Shown: one piece after another, positions 33,173-42,138 of the stretch | Position numbering within the stretch: position 1 is the stretch's first letter | Layout: every line of letters starts with the position of its first letter | Origin: Mesorhizobium terrae | Lineage (GTDB): Bacteria; Pseudomonadota; Alphaproteobacteria; Rhizobiales; Rhizobiaceae | NCBI RefSeq assembly: GCF_008727715.1 | Contig: NZ_CP044218.1 | Location: 1,302,001 to 1,366,000, forward strand | Length of the DNA stretch: 64,000 nt | Direction: 5' to 3' | Notes under the pieces: generated by a model | The model's database searches: none | What the model saw: the letters and a program-made list of their open reading frames with translations, nothing else | What the model was told of the DNA's origin: nothing | Made by a program: the position numbers and the translations under genes

Positions 33173-33501
33173 TCCGCCATGCCCTGCGCGCTCGCCGTCA
33201 TATCGCAACCGCCATGTCCGCGGCGGTGGTCAGCATGATGCTGGCCCCTGCAGCCCATGCTTCCGGCTCATCGATGCCGTGGGAAGCGCCGCTGCAATCG
33301 ATCCTCGAATCCATCGAGGGTCCGGTCGCCAAGATCATCGCCGTGATGATCATCATCATCACCGGCCTGACACTGGCCTTCGGCGACACGTCGGGCGGCG
33401 CCCGAAAGTTGATTCAGATCGTGTTCGGCCTCTCGATCGCCTTCGCCGCGTCGAGCTTCTTCCTGTCGTTCTTCTCGTTCGGCGGCGGAGCGCTCGTCTG
33501 A
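33169..33501 (+). CDS. trbC: TrbC, conjugative pilin precursor (VirB2-like)
   Basis: The 110-residue protein has a signal peptide (about 1-36, ending AAHA) and two membrane helices (about 53-73 and 82-103), the pilin layout. It is probably cleaved and cyclised by TraF. The start overlaps the trbB stop (ATGA) and the end overlaps trbD by one base (TGATG). Confidence 0.93.
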   Translation: MIRHALRARRHIATAMSAAVVSMMLAPAAHASGSSMPWEAPLQSILESIEGPVAKIIAVMIIIITGLTLAFGDTSGGARKLIQIVFGLSIAFAASSFFLSFFSFGGGALV

Positions 33502-33782
33502 TGGCGAGCTTGATCGACAGCGCCAGCGAAGTGCCGGGCTACGCCGTCCCGGTCCATCGGGCGCTCACCGAACACATCCTGCTCGGCGGCGCGCCGCGCT
33601 CGATCGCCATCCTCAACGGCACGCTGGCAGCGGCCCTCGGCCTGGGCCTGCGCCTCTGGCTGGTCGGTCTCGGGCTCTGGGCGATCGGCCATTTCGCCGC
33701 CGTATGGGCGGCAAAACGCGATCCGCAATTCGTCGACGTGGTGCGCCGCCACCTGCGCATCCCCGGCCATCTGAGCGCGTGA
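33501..33782 (+). CDS. trbD: TrbD, VirB3-like inner-membrane protein
   Basis: The 93-residue protein has a hydrophobic pair of helices in the middle (ILNGTLAAALGLGLRLWLVG and WAIGHFAAVWA) and the VirB3 start VPVHRALTEHILLGGAPR. It is a core channel component that works with the TrbE ATPase encoded next. It lies 10 bp before trbE. Confidence 0.92.
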   Translation: MASLIDSASEVPGYAVPVHRALTEHILLGGAPRSIAILNGTLAAALGLGLRLWLVGLGLWAIGHFAAVWAAKRDPQFVDVVRRHLRIPGHLSA

Positions 33783-33792
33783 GGCCACTCCG

Positions 33793-36231
33793 ATGATGAA
33801 CCTCGCCGAATATCGCCGGACCTCAACCCGCCTTGCGGATTTCCTGCCCTGGGCCGCGCTCGCGGGCGAGGGCATCGTCCTCAACAAGGACGGCAGCTTC
33901 CAGCGCACCGCTCGCTTTCGCGGTCCCGACCTCGACTCCGCAGTGCCGGCCGAACTCGTCGCCGTCGCCGGCCGTCTCAACAACGCCTTCCGCCGCCTCG
34001 GCTCGGGATGGGCGATCTTCGTCGAGGCGCAGCGGCATGGCGCAGGAGCTTATCCGGCGAGCCGCTTTCCCGAGGCCGCGTCGGCCTTGGTCGACGCCGA
34101 ACGCAAGGCCGATTTCGAGGAAGACGCCTCGCATTTCGAGTCCAGCTACTTCCTCACTTTCGTCCACCTGCCGCCGGCCGAGGACGCCGCCCGCGCCGAG
34201 AGCTGGCTCTATGAAGGCAAGGCCGACAACGGCCTTGACCCTCATGAGGCGTTGCGCGGCTTCGCCGATCGCACCGACCGCGTGCTTCAGCTCATCGAGA
34301 ACTTCATGCCGGAATGCGCATGGCTCGATGACGGCGAAACGCTGACCTATCTGCATTCGACCGTCTCGACCAAACGCCATCGCGTGCGCGTGCCCGAGAC
34401 GCCGATGTATCTCGATGCGCTGCTGGCCGATCAGCCGCTCACCGGCGGACTGGAGCCGCGCCTGGGCGACTCGCATCTCCGCATCCTCACCATTGTCGGT
34501 TTTCCGACCGCGACCACGCCCGGGCTGCTCGACGACTTGAACCGGCTCGCCTTTCCGTATCGCTGGTCGACGCGCGCCGTCCTTCTCGACAAGACCGACG
34601 CCACCAAGCTGCTCACCAAGATCCGGCGGCAGTGGTTCGCCAAGCGCAAGAGCATCATGGCGATCCTGAAAGAGGTGATGACCAACGAGGCTTCGGTGCT
34701 CGTCGACACCGATGCGGCGAACAAGGCGGCCGATGCCGACCTCGCTCTGCAGGAACTCGGCGCGGACTATGCCGGTCAGGCCTATGTCACCGCGACGGTC
34801 GCCGTCTGGGACGCCGATCCACGCATCGCAGCCGAGAAGCTGCGCCTGGTGGAGAAGATCGTTCAGGGCCGCGACTTCACCGCGATGACGGAGACGATCA
34901 ACGCCGTCGACGCCTGGCTTGGGTCGCTGCCAGGCCATGTCTACGCCAACGTCCGGCAACCGCCGATCTCGACGCTCAATCTCGCCCACATGATTCCGCT
35001 GTCGGCGGTGTGGGCGGGGCCGGAACGGGACGAGCATTTCGGGCAACCCCCCTTGCTTTATGGCAGGACCGAAGGCTCGACCCCGTTCCGGTTTTCCCTT
35101 CATGTCGGCGATGTCGGTCACACGCTCGTCGTTGGGCCGACCGGCGCCGGCAAGTCTGTGCTGCTGGCGCTGATGGCGCTTCAGTTCCGGCGCTATTCGG
35201 GCTCGCAGGTCTTCGCCTTCGATTTCGGCGGCTCGATCCGCGCCGCGGCGCTCGCCATGGGCGGCGATTGGCACGATCTCGGCGGCGGGCTGACCGAGGG
35301 CGCGGCCGACAGCGTGTCGCTGCAACCGCTCGCCGGCATCCACCACGTGCCGGAACGCGCGTGGGCGGCGGATTGGATCGTCGCGATCCTGCAGCGCGAG
35401 GGCGTGACGATCGCGCCGGAGGTGAAGGAATATATCTGGACGGCGCTGACCTCGCTCGCGAGCGCGCCTGTTAGCGAACGCACCATCACCGGGCTTGCAG
35501 TCCTCCTTCAATCGAACGACCTCAAACAGGCGCTACGACCCTATTGCGTCGGAGGCGCCTATGGTCGCCTGCTCGACGCCGAGAACGAGCATCTTGGCGA
35601 AGCCTCTGTGCAGGCGTTCGAGACCGAGGGCCTGATCGGCACGGGCGCGGCGCCGGCCGTGCTCGCCTACCTGTTCCATCGCATCGAGGATCGCCTGGAT
35701 GGCAGCCCCACGCTGCTCATCGTCGACGAAGGCTGGCTGGCGCTCGACGACGAGGATTTCGCTGGTCAGCTCCGCGAATGGCTGAAGACGCTGCGCAAGA
35801 AGAACGCCTCCGTCGTCTTCGCCACCCAGTCGCTTTCCGACATCGACAGTTCGGCGATTGCGCCCGCCATCATCGAGAGCTGCCAGACCAGGCTCCTATT
35901 GCCGAACGAGCGCGCGATCGAACCGCAGATCACCGCGATCTACCGGCGCTTCGGCCTCAACGACCGCCAGATCGAGATCCTCGCCCGCGCGATGCCCAAG
36001 CGCGACTATTACTGCCAGTCCCGCCGCGGCAACCGGCTGTTCGAGCTCGGCCTGTCCGACGTTGCGTTGGCACTGTGCGCCGCCTCGTCGAAGACCGACC
36101 AGGCCGCCCTCGAGCGCACCATCGCCGAGCATGGCCGCGAGGGCTTCCTGCCGGCCTGGCTGCGGCTGCGCGGCGTCGCCTGGGCGTCCGACCTCATTCC
36201 CGACCTCAACAACCTGGAGACTCAGCCATGA
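33793..36231 (+). CDS. trbE: TrbE, VirB4-type ATPase
   Basis: The 812-residue protein is full length for TrbE. It has an N-terminal CagE/TrbE domain and a C-terminal ATPase with Walker A GPTGAGKS (448-455), Walker B (LLIVDEGWLAL) and SVVFATQSL. Tandem ATGs open the gene. It energises mating-channel assembly at the inner membrane. It overlaps trbJ by 4 bp. The opposite strand carries a 562-codon ORF that is only a GC-rich shadow. Confidence 0.96.
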   Translation: MMNLAEYRRTSTRLADFLPWAALAGEGIVLNKDGSFQRTARFRGPDLDSAVPAELVAVAGRLNNAFRRLGSGWAIFVEAQRHGAGAYPASRFPEAASALVDAERKADFEEDASHFESSYFLTFVHLPPAEDAARAESWLYEGKADNGLDPHEALRGFADRTDRVLQLIENFMPECAWLDDGETLTYLHSTVSTKRHRVRVPETPMYLDALLADQPLTGGLEPRLGDSHLRILTIVGFPTATTPGLLDDLNRLAFPYRWSTRAVLLDKTDATKLLTKIRRQWFAKRKSIMAILKEVMTNEASVLVDTDAANKAADADLALQELGADYAGQAYVTATVAVWDADPRIAAEKLRLVEKIVQGRDFTAMTETINAVDAWLGSLPGHVYANVRQPPISTLNLAHMIPLSAVWAGPERDEHFGQPPLLYGRTEGSTPFRFSLHVGDVGHTLVVGPTGAGKSVLLALMALQFRRYSGSQVFAFDFGGSIRAAALAMGGDWHDLGGGLTEGAADSVSLQPLAGIHHVPERAWAADWIVAILQREGVTIAPEVKEYIWTALTSLASAPVSERTITGLAVLLQSNDLKQALRPYCVGGAYGRLLDAENEHLGEASVQAFETEGLIGTGAAPAVLAYLFHRIEDRLDGSPTLLIVDEGWLALDDEDFAGQLREWLKTLRKKNASVVFATQSLSDIDSSAIAPAIIESCQTRLLLPNERAIEPQITAIYRRFGLNDRQIEILARAMPKRDYYCQSRRGNRLFELGLSDVALALCAASSKTDQAALERTIAEHGREGFLPAWLRLRGVAWASDLIPDLNNLETQP

Positions 36232-36989
36232 TCTTCCGTCGCTCACGCGCGGCGCTTCTTGCCGCGTCGATCCTTTCCATTCCCGTGGCGATGTCGCCCG
36301 TGATGGTCCAGCCGGCATCCGCGCAATGGGTCGTCTACGACCCAACGAACTACGTGCAGAATGTTCTCTCCGCCGCCCGCGCCCTGGAGCAGATCAACAA
36401 TCAGATCACCTCGCTTCAAAACGAAGCGACGATGCTGATCAACCAGGCGCGCAATCTCGCAAGCCTGCCTTACTCCTCGCTTCAGCGGTTGCAGCAGTCC
36501 GTGCAGCGGACGCAGCAGCTTCTCGGCCAGGCGCAGCGCATCGCCTACGACGTCCAGCAGATCGACCAGGCCTTTACTTCCACCTACGGCAATGCGTCGA
36601 TGTCTGCCTCCGACCAGCAGCTCGTCTCGCAGGCGCGCGAGCGCTGGCAGAACACCGTCGGCGGCTTGCAGGACGCCATGCGCGTGCAGGCCGGTGTCGT
36701 CGGCAACATCGACACCAACCGCGCCGAGATGTCGGCGCTCATTGGTCAGAGTCAGGGCGCTACCGGCGCCTTGCAGGCGGCGCAGGCCGGCAATCAGCTC
36801 CTCGCGCTCCAGGCCCAGCAGCTCGCCGATCTCACGGCTGTCGTCGCTGCGAACGGCCGGGCTCAGGCACTGACCGAAGCGGAACGCGCGGCGGCAGCCG
36901 AGCAGGGTCGCGAGCAGCGCCGCCGCTTCCTGACCCCCGGCAGCGGCTATCAGCCCGGCAACGCCCGCATGTTCCCGAATGGCAACTAA
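36228..36989 (+). CDS. trbJ: TrbJ, VirB5-like minor pilus protein
   Basis: The 253-residue secreted protein has a signal peptide (1-32, ending ASAQ) and a long helical, Gln-rich body (NQITSLQNEATMLINQ, then LQRLQQSVQRTQQLLGQAQ). It starts the mature region with the family motif WVVYDPTNYVQN. It probably sits at the pilus tip. The ATGA overlap with trbE is conserved in the family. Confidence 0.93.
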   Translation: MIFRRSRAALLAASILSIPVAMSPVMVQPASAQWVVYDPTNYVQNVLSAARALEQINNQITSLQNEATMLINQARNLASLPYSSLQRLQQSVQRTQQLLGQAQRIAYDVQQIDQAFTSTYGNASMSASDQQLVSQARERWQNTVGGLQDAMRVQAGVVGNIDTNRAEMSALIGQSQGATGALQAAQAGNQLLALQAQQLADLTAVVAANGRAQALTEAERAAAAEQGREQRRRFLTPGSGYQPGNARMFPNGN

Positions 36990-37011
36990 GGCCCCGCAAG
37001 AGGATCGTGTC

Positions 37012-37308
37012 ATGGACGGCAAGCTCTTGGCGCGCCTTGGCGCCGTCGTCTTCGTCGCCGTCGCCATCACGGCGACGGCGATCGAGATGTCCCGGAAAGA
37101 GGAAGAGCCGGCCGGCCAAGCGTTGCGGCCAGTTGAAGTCACGCCGGCCGATCCGCTGCGCCAGGCGCAGCGGCGGTGCCAACTGCTCGGCGAGGCCGCC
37201 GCGCGCGATGCCGAATGCCTGCGCACCTGGGCCGCAACCCGCGACCGCTTCCTCGGCGTTGCGCCGGCGCCAGCGCCGACGTCGCCGCAGCATGACGACG
37301 GGCGGTGA
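37012..37308 (+). CDS. trbK: TrbK-like entry-exclusion/accessory protein
   Basis: The 98-residue protein starts at ATG 37012 (AAGAGG upstream). It has one N-terminal membrane helix (about 7-25) and a periplasmic part with two cysteines (RRCQLLGEAAARDAECLRTW), the alternate TrbK form of alphaproteobacteria. By analogy with TrbK of RP4 it may give entry exclusion; the sequence similarity is confined to the short Cys region. It is 3 bp before trbL. Confidence 0.8.
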   Translation: MDGKLLARLGAVVFVAVAITATAIEMSRKEEEPAGQALRPVEVTPADPLRQAQRRCQLLGEAAARDAECLRTWAATRDRFLGVAPAPAPTSPQHDDGR

Positions 37309-37311
37309 TCC

Positions 37312-38664
37312 ATGGGCGGCACCGGCGTCATCGACCAATTCCTGGAGGTCTTCACCCGCTATATCGATAGCGGATTTGGCCTGCTCGGCGGCGAGGTAGC
37401 GTTCATAGCCACGACGCTGATCGTCATCGACGTGACATTGGCCGCGCTGTTCTGGAGCTGGGGCGCCGACGACGACATCATGGCGCGCCTGGTCAAGAAG
37501 ACGCTGTTCGTCGGCGTCTTCGCCTACATCATCGGCAATTGGAATAGCCTCGCGCGCATCGTGTTCGAGAGCTTCGCGGGGCTCGGCCTGAAGGCGTCGG
37601 GCACTGGATTTACCGTCGAAGATCTCATGCGCCCCGGCCGCGTTGCGCAGACCGGCCTCGACGCCGGCCGCCCGCTGCTCGATTCCATCTCCAACCTGAT
37701 GGGCTGGATCGCCTTCTTCGAGAACTTCATCCAGATCGCCTGCCTGTTGTTCGCCTGGGCGCTGGTGCTGCTCGCCTTCTTCATTCTCGCCGTCCAGCTC
37801 TTCGTCACCCTGATCGAATTCAAGCTGACGACGCTTGCGGGCTTCGTGCTGATCCCGTTCGGCCTGTTCGGCAAATCCGCGTTCATGGCCGAACGCGTCC
37901 TCGGCAACGTCATATCGAGCGGCATCAAGGTTCTGGTGCTCGCCGTCATCATCGGCATCGGCTCGACGTTGTTCTCCCAGTTCACCGCCGGCTTCGCGAA
38001 CCAGACACCGACGATCGACCAGGCGATGGCGATCGTGCTTGCCGCGCTCTCGCTGCTGGGCCTCGGAATCTTCGGCCCTGGCATCGCCAACGGCCTCGTC
38101 TCTGGCGGTCCGCAGCTCGGCGCCGGCGCGGCCGTCGGAACTGGGCTCGCGGCGGGCGGCGCTCTGGTCGCGGCCGGCGCGGCTGGCGGAATGGCCCTTC
38201 GCGGCGGCGCCGCTGCTCTTTCCGGAACTGCCGCTGCCGCTCGAGGGGGAGCGGCCCTGGCCGGTGGCGCCTCGACGGCCTACAGCCTCGGCGCTGCCGG
38301 CCAGTCGGGCGTGTCCGCCGTCGGATCTGGACTCGGTGGCGTTGCTCGCGCCGCTGGCGCGGCCGCCAGCTCACCGCTGCGTCGCGCGGCCTCCCGGGCA
38401 GCAGACGGCATGAAGTCGAGCTTCTCCGATGGCGCCAAGTCCGCGTTCGCCGCGACGGGTGGCACATCGACCATGGGCACGATCGGCGGGCTCGCGGCCG
38501 ATGCTGCGCCGGCCGCTGCGGCTGACGGGCCGCCGGCCTGGGCCCAGCGCATGAAGCGCTCTCAGGCCTTGAGCCACGGTGTGACGGCGGCCGCCCACGC
38601 CGTTCGCAGCGGTGACAGCCATGGCGGCGGCTCCTCTATCAACCTCTCTCAAGGCGATCGCTGA
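37312..38664 (+). CDS. trbL: TrbL, VirB6-like polytopic channel protein
   Basis: The 450-residue protein has six to seven predicted membrane helices (about 25-270), including the family stretch LTTLAGFVLIPFGLFGKSAF. A long Gly/Ala-rich cytoplasmic or periplasmic tail follows (about 270-450). It forms part of the inner-membrane translocation pore. The tail's low-complexity GC-rich DNA is a likely place for indels. It overlaps trbF by one base. Confidence 0.94.
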   Translation: MGGTGVIDQFLEVFTRYIDSGFGLLGGEVAFIATTLIVIDVTLAALFWSWGADDDIMARLVKKTLFVGVFAYIIGNWNSLARIVFESFAGLGLKASGTGFTVEDLMRPGRVAQTGLDAGRPLLDSISNLMGWIAFFENFIQIACLLFAWALVLLAFFILAVQLFVTLIEFKLTTLAGFVLIPFGLFGKSAFMAERVLGNVISSGIKVLVLAVIIGIGSTLFSQFTAGFANQTPTIDQAMAIVLAALSLLGLGIFGPGIANGLVSGGPQLGAGAAVGTGLAAGGALVAAGAAGGMALRGGAAALSGTAAAARGGAALAGGASTAYSLGAAGQSGVSAVGSGLGGVARAAGAAASSPLRRAASRAADGMKSSFSDGAKSAFAATGGTSTMGTIGGLAADAAPAAAADGPPAWAQRMKRSQALSHGVTAAAHAVRSGDSHGGGSSINLSQGDR

Positions 38665-39347
38665 TGTTCAAACGACCTTCTACTCACTACGGCAAACCAC
38701 CAGAACCTGAGACGCCTTACCAGCGCGCCGCGCAGGTCTGGGACGAGCGCATCGGCGCCGCGCGCGTCCAGGCGAAGAATTGGCGGCTCATGGCGTTCGG
38801 CTCGCTGATCCTGTCCGCTGGTTTCGCGGCGGCGCTTGTCTGGCAATCGGCCCGCGGCACGATCGTGCCATGGGTTGTGCAGGTCGACCGGCTCGGCCAA
38901 GCGCAGGCGGTGGCGCCAGCGGTCGCCGACTATCGTCCCACCGATCCGCAGATCGCTTTTCATCTCGCGCGCTTCATCGAGCAGGTCCGCTCGATTCCGT
39001 CCGACGCCATCATCGTTCGGCAGAACTGGCTGCGCGCCTACGACTTCACGACCGACCGCGGCGCGATGGCGCTGAACGACTACGCGCGATCCAACGACCC
39101 TTTTACCAAGGTCGGCCGACAACAGATCGCCGTCGACGTCTCCAGCGTCATCCGGGCCTCGCCGGACAGTTTCCGCGTCGCCTGGGTCGAGCGCCGGTAC
39201 GAGAACGGCCAGCTCGCCGAGACGACCCGCTGGACCGCCATCCTCACCATCGTCGTGCAGGTTCCACGCAACGCCGATCGGCTGCGCGCCAACCCGCTCG
39301 GCATCTACGTCAACGCCATCAACTGGTCACGGGAGCTTGGGCAATGA
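38664..39347 (+). CDS. trbF: TrbF, VirB8-like assembly protein
   Basis: The 227-residue bitopic protein has a short cytoplasmic N-terminus, one membrane helix (about 34-54) and a periplasmic VirB8 domain with TAILTIVVQVPRNADRLRANPLG (C-terminal signature). It nucleates the channel between inner-membrane and core proteins. It overlaps trbG by 4 bp (ATGA). Confidence 0.95.
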   Translation: MFKRPSTHYGKPPEPETPYQRAAQVWDERIGAARVQAKNWRLMAFGSLILSAGFAAALVWQSARGTIVPWVVQVDRLGQAQAVAPAVADYRPTDPQIAFHLARFIEQVRSIPSDAIIVRQNWLRAYDFTTDRGAMALNDYARSNDPFTKVGRQQIAVDVSSVIRASPDSFRVAWVERRYENGQLAETTRWTAILTIVVQVPRNADRLRANPLGIYVNAINWSRELGQ

Positions 39348-40369
39348 AGCCGTCTTTCCGTAAAGCCGGAAATCCGGCTTCTCGCACGTCCACATTTGCG
39401 GTTCTCCTGCTGTGCACGTCGGCGCTCGCCGGCTGCGCCACGGCGAACAGGCCGCCAGAGATCTCCTATGATGACGCCGTGCCAGCGGCGCTGAGCGCCA
39501 ATCCTCCGGTTCCCGTGCGCGTGGTCGAGCTGCCGCGACCTCTGCCACTCCCCGGTCAGATGAAGCCCGTCGAGCCGTCCCGCGGCACGCCTGAGCCTAC
39601 CGATCCGACAGCCCGCGTTAATCAGGCCAACGCCGCCGCGCGTGTGCAGCCGGTCCGCGATGGCTTCATCAACGCCATGCAGGTCTATCCCTATACCGGC
39701 GGCGCGCTCTATCAGGTCTACACCGCCGTCGGCCAGATCACCGACATCGCTCTTCAGCCGGGCGAGCAACTGGTCGGCTCCGGCCCGGTCGCCGCCGGCG
39801 ACACGGTTCGCTGGATCATCGGCGACACGGTGAGCGGCTCGGGCGCGACCCAGCAAGTTCATATCCTGGTGAAGCCGACCCGCGCCGACTTGATGACGAA
39901 TCTCATCATCAACACCAATCTGCGCACCTACCACATGGAGCTGCGCTCGACCGAGCGCACCTATATGGCTTCGGTGTCCTGGCAGTATCCGCAGGATCAG
40001 CTCATCGCGCTGCGCCGCCAGAACGCGCAGGCCGAGGCCAGCAGTCCCGTCGCCACCGGCGTCGACCTCGCCAACATCAATTTCCGCTATGCCATCGAAG
40101 GCGATCGTGCGCCGTGGCGGCCACTGCGCGCCTACGATGATGGACGCCAGGTCTTCATCGAGTTTCCGCGTGGCATCGGTCAGGGCGAGATGCCGCCGCT
40201 GTTTGTGGTCGGTCCGGAGGGCAACACCTCCGAGCTCGTGAACTACCGCGTCCGTGCCAACTACATGATCGTCGACCGGCTGTTCGCGGCCGCGGAGCTG
40301 CGTTTCGGCGCTGGCGACCGCCAGAAGCGCGTCCGGATCGTCCGCACCGATGGGAGGCCGGCGTCGTGA
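39344..40369 (+). CDS. trbG: TrbG, VirB9-like outer-membrane core lipoprotein
   Basis: The 341-residue protein has a lipoprotein signal, SALAGC, with the lipidated C31. The VirB9 C-terminal domain is rich in beta-strands (NLIINTNLRTYHMELRS and VFIEFPRGIGQGEMP). It forms the core complex with TrbI. The 5' end contains the palindromic motif CCGGAAATCCGG (39366-39377) also seen upstream of parB. It overlaps trbI by 4 bp. Confidence 0.95.
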   Translation: MKPSFRKAGNPASRTSTFAVLLLCTSALAGCATANRPPEISYDDAVPAALSANPPVPVRVVELPRPLPLPGQMKPVEPSRGTPEPTDPTARVNQANAAARVQPVRDGFINAMQVYPYTGGALYQVYTAVGQITDIALQPGEQLVGSGPVAAGDTVRWIIGDTVSGSGATQQVHILVKPTRADLMTNLIINTNLRTYHMELRSTERTYMASVSWQYPQDQLIALRRQNAQAEASSPVATGVDLANINFRYAIEGDRAPWRPLRAYDDGRQVFIEFPRGIGQGEMPPLFVVGPEGNTSELVNYRVRANYMIVDRLFAAAELRFGAGDRQKRVRIVRTDGRPAS

Positions 40370-41565
40370 GCGAGCCAGAACCCCGGAAAGAAGAAGACGA
40401 GGCGCCGCTGACCGGGTCGGCGGACGACGCGGCCGCCCCGATGCGGCTGCGCGCGGATGCGCCGCGCGTTACGCGGCTCTCGCGCAAGGTGCTCGCCGGC
40501 CTCGGACTCGTGGCGAGCGTCGGAATCGGCGCCGCGTTGATCTATGCGCTCCAGACCGGCGACGCGGGGAGGCCGGCGGACGAACTTTACTCGACCGATA
40601 ATCGGTCGACCGCCGATGGCCTGGCCGGATTGCCGCGCGATTACAGCGGTGTTCCCCAATTGGGTCCGCCGCTTCCGGGCGACCTCGGGCGACCCATTCT
40701 GGGCGCGCAAAATCGTGGCCAGCCATTGCCAAACCAGGCCGGCCTCAGCGCGGAGGAGCAACGCCGGCTGCAGGAAATAGAGACCGCCCGCGTCAGTAGG
40801 CTGTTCAGCGGCGCCGAGAACAGGTCCATGGCCTCGACGGGCCCCGGCGCCGCGACGATCGCGCCGCCGCCCACTCCGGACCTCACCGGCCTCGGCCTCG
40901 CGCCGCCACCCGCCACCCCATCGGCCCAGGATCGACAGCTCGCATTTCTCAATGCGGCGGCCGATCGGCGCACCGTCGCACCCGATCGCGTCGCCGCACC
41001 GGCGTCGCCTTACATCCTTCAGGCAGGCGCCGTGATCGCGGCGGCGCTCATCACCGGCATCCGCTCCGACCTACCCGGCCAGATCACCGCGCAGGTGACG
41101 GAGAACATCTATGACAGCCCAACGGGACGTATCCTCCTGGTGCCGCAAGGCACGCGCGTGATCGGCCAGTACAATAACAGCGTTCAGTTCGGTCAGAGCC
41201 GCGTGCTCCTGGTCTGGAACCGGCTGATCTTCCCAAACGGGCGCTCGATCGTTCTCGAGCGCCAGCCCGGCGCCGATGCGGAGGGTTACGCCGGCCTTCA
41301 GGATGGCGTCGATTATCATTGGTGGGAGCTGGCGAAAGCTGCGGGGCTCTCCACGTTGCTGAGCGTCGGAGCCGAGCTCGCCACTAATGACGACGACCGC
41401 CTGGTCCAGGCCATCCGCAACGGTGGGCAGGACACCATCAACGATGCCGGCCAGCAGATCGTGCGCCGCCAGCTCAACGTCGCCCCGACACTGACGATCC
41501 GGCCGGGCTTTCCCGTTCGCGTCATCGTTACGCGGGATTTGGTGCTCGAACCCTACGGAGATTAG
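40366..41565 (+). CDS. trbI: TrbI, VirB10-like core protein
   Basis: The 399-residue protein begins at GTG 40366, overlapping trbG by 4 bp. It has an N-terminal membrane helix (about 43-63), a Pro-rich periplasmic linker and a C-terminal VirB10 domain (GRILLVPQGTRVIGQYN, then LVWNRLIFPNGRSI). It spans the envelope and links ATPase activity to the outer-membrane ring. It is the last complete trb gene; a broken DUF2274 gene follows 3 bp later. Confidence 0.95.
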   Translation: MSEPEPRKEEDEAPLTGSADDAAAPMRLRADAPRVTRLSRKVLAGLGLVASVGIGAALIYALQTGDAGRPADELYSTDNRSTADGLAGLPRDYSGVPQLGPPLPGDLGRPILGAQNRGQPLPNQAGLSAEEQRRLQEIETARVSRLFSGAENRSMASTGPGAATIAPPPTPDLTGLGLAPPPATPSAQDRQLAFLNAAADRRTVAPDRVAAPASPYILQAGAVIAAALITGIRSDLPGQITAQVTENIYDSPTGRILLVPQGTRVIGQYNNSVQFGQSRVLLVWNRLIFPNGRSIVLERQPGADAEGYAGLQDGVDYHWWELAKAAGLSTLLSVGAELATNDDDRLVQAIRNGGQDTINDAGQQIVRRQLNVAPTLTIRPGFPVRVIVTRDLVLEPYGD

Positions 41566-41568
41566 CTG

Positions 41569-41724
41569 ATGGCCAAGCTCAAGCTGGGGCCGCTCGAAGA
41601 CGACAAGCCGGCGAAGATCTCAATGGAGTTGCCCGCTGCACTTTACCGCGATCTCATCGCCTATGCTGATTATCTGAACAGTCAACATGTCTCACCAGTA
41701 GGAGGTGAACCATGCCGGATTTGA
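41569..41724 (+). pseudogene. DUF2274 gene, 5' half, broken by the chromate/nickel cargo
   Basis: The ORF reads MAKLKLGPLEDDKPAKISME and continues to LYRDLIAYA, a normal DUF2274 start, then runs into the cargo end at 41670 and stops at 41724. The missing half is found at 48572-48737. Joining the halves through TGCTGA/TGCCGA gives IAYAEILGRESGQALDPAK in frame. DUF2274 is the usual gene after trbI and may encode a small RHH-like regulator. Confidence 0.85.
41670..41694 (+). repeat. Left terminal sequence of the chromate/nickel cargo
   Basis: Starts TTATCTGAACAGTCAA and ends TGTCTCA. It is 23/25 identical to the inverted sequence at 6402-6378 that ends the mercury cargo. The element's first gene begins 17 bp inside it. 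Confidence 0.75.
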
Positions 41725-41999
41725 GGCTCGGTCGGTTGCCGAAGGTTGGCGTCGTCCGCATGACCATCATCTTGCCGGAGCCACTTAAGGAGGAACTCGA
41801 CCAGTATGCAGCCGAACACAGCCGGCTGTACGAACCCGTGGACACCGCAGCGCTGGTCCCGCACATGCTAGAAGCCTTCCTCCGTTCGGATCGCGGTTGG
41901 CGCAGCCGTAAGGCGAAGGGAGGCCGTGCGCGTCAGCCAGGGGTGCCTCCAGCCAGCAAAAAGGCATTAAGCGGTGCCGAAGGCGATGGCTCCGCCTGA
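41712..41999 (+). CDS. DUF2274-like paralogue carried by the cargo
   Basis: The 95-residue protein MPDLRLGRLPKVGVVRMTII, with LPEPLKEELDQYAAEH and TAALVPHMLEAFLRSDRGW, aligns along its length with the broken backbone DUF2274 (LKLGPL, ELPAALYRDL, LIAPMIERFMATDRGF). It is therefore an intact, divergent member of the family that the element disrupts. GGAGG sits 6 bp before the ATG. It is in the same direction as trbI and just inside the element end, so it would be read from the trb operon. The Lys/Arg-rich tail is unique to this copy. Confidence 0.75.
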   Translation: MPDLRLGRLPKVGVVRMTIILPEPLKEELDQYAAEHSRLYEPVDTAALVPHMLEAFLRSDRGWRSRKAKGGRARQPGVPPASKKALSGAEGDGSA

Positions 42000-42138
42000 A
42001 GCTGTCCTTTTGCCGAACCTAACGGTTGGCACCCTAAGCGGAATATTGGTTCCGACCCTCTGGCGGAATTTCGGTCGCCGCCGCACGAACTCACGTCCAT
42101 GACCGCTAGCGGGCGTTCGTTTAGGGCACCTAACTCCG

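Larger units (their letters stand above)
6403..41668 (+). mobile_element. ICE backbone: maintenance, transfer control and conjugation genes
   Basis: This is a nearly unbroken plus-strand run of ParB, unknown ICE genes, strawberry-notch protein, Toprim, DUF2493, DUF736, DUF2285-type regulators, ParA, TraF, relaxase, TraG and trbBCDEJKLFGI. The gene order is that of alphaproteobacterial ICEs with a Trb-type mating apparatus. No integrase or attachment site is in the window, so a conjugative plasmid cannot be formally excluded. The FseA/RdfS-like genes favour an excising element. Confidence 0.8.

Noticed and set aside
33823..35511. A 562-codon ORF antisense to trbE
   Set aside because: A GC-rich shadow of a clearly real VirB4-type gene; composition is Arg/Gly-rich with no domain.
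42000..42138. Possible remnant of an IS21-type end between the DUF2274 paralogue and rcnA
   Set aside because: Only two short GCGGAAT-type repeats are seen, with no paired end, transposase piece or target duplication.
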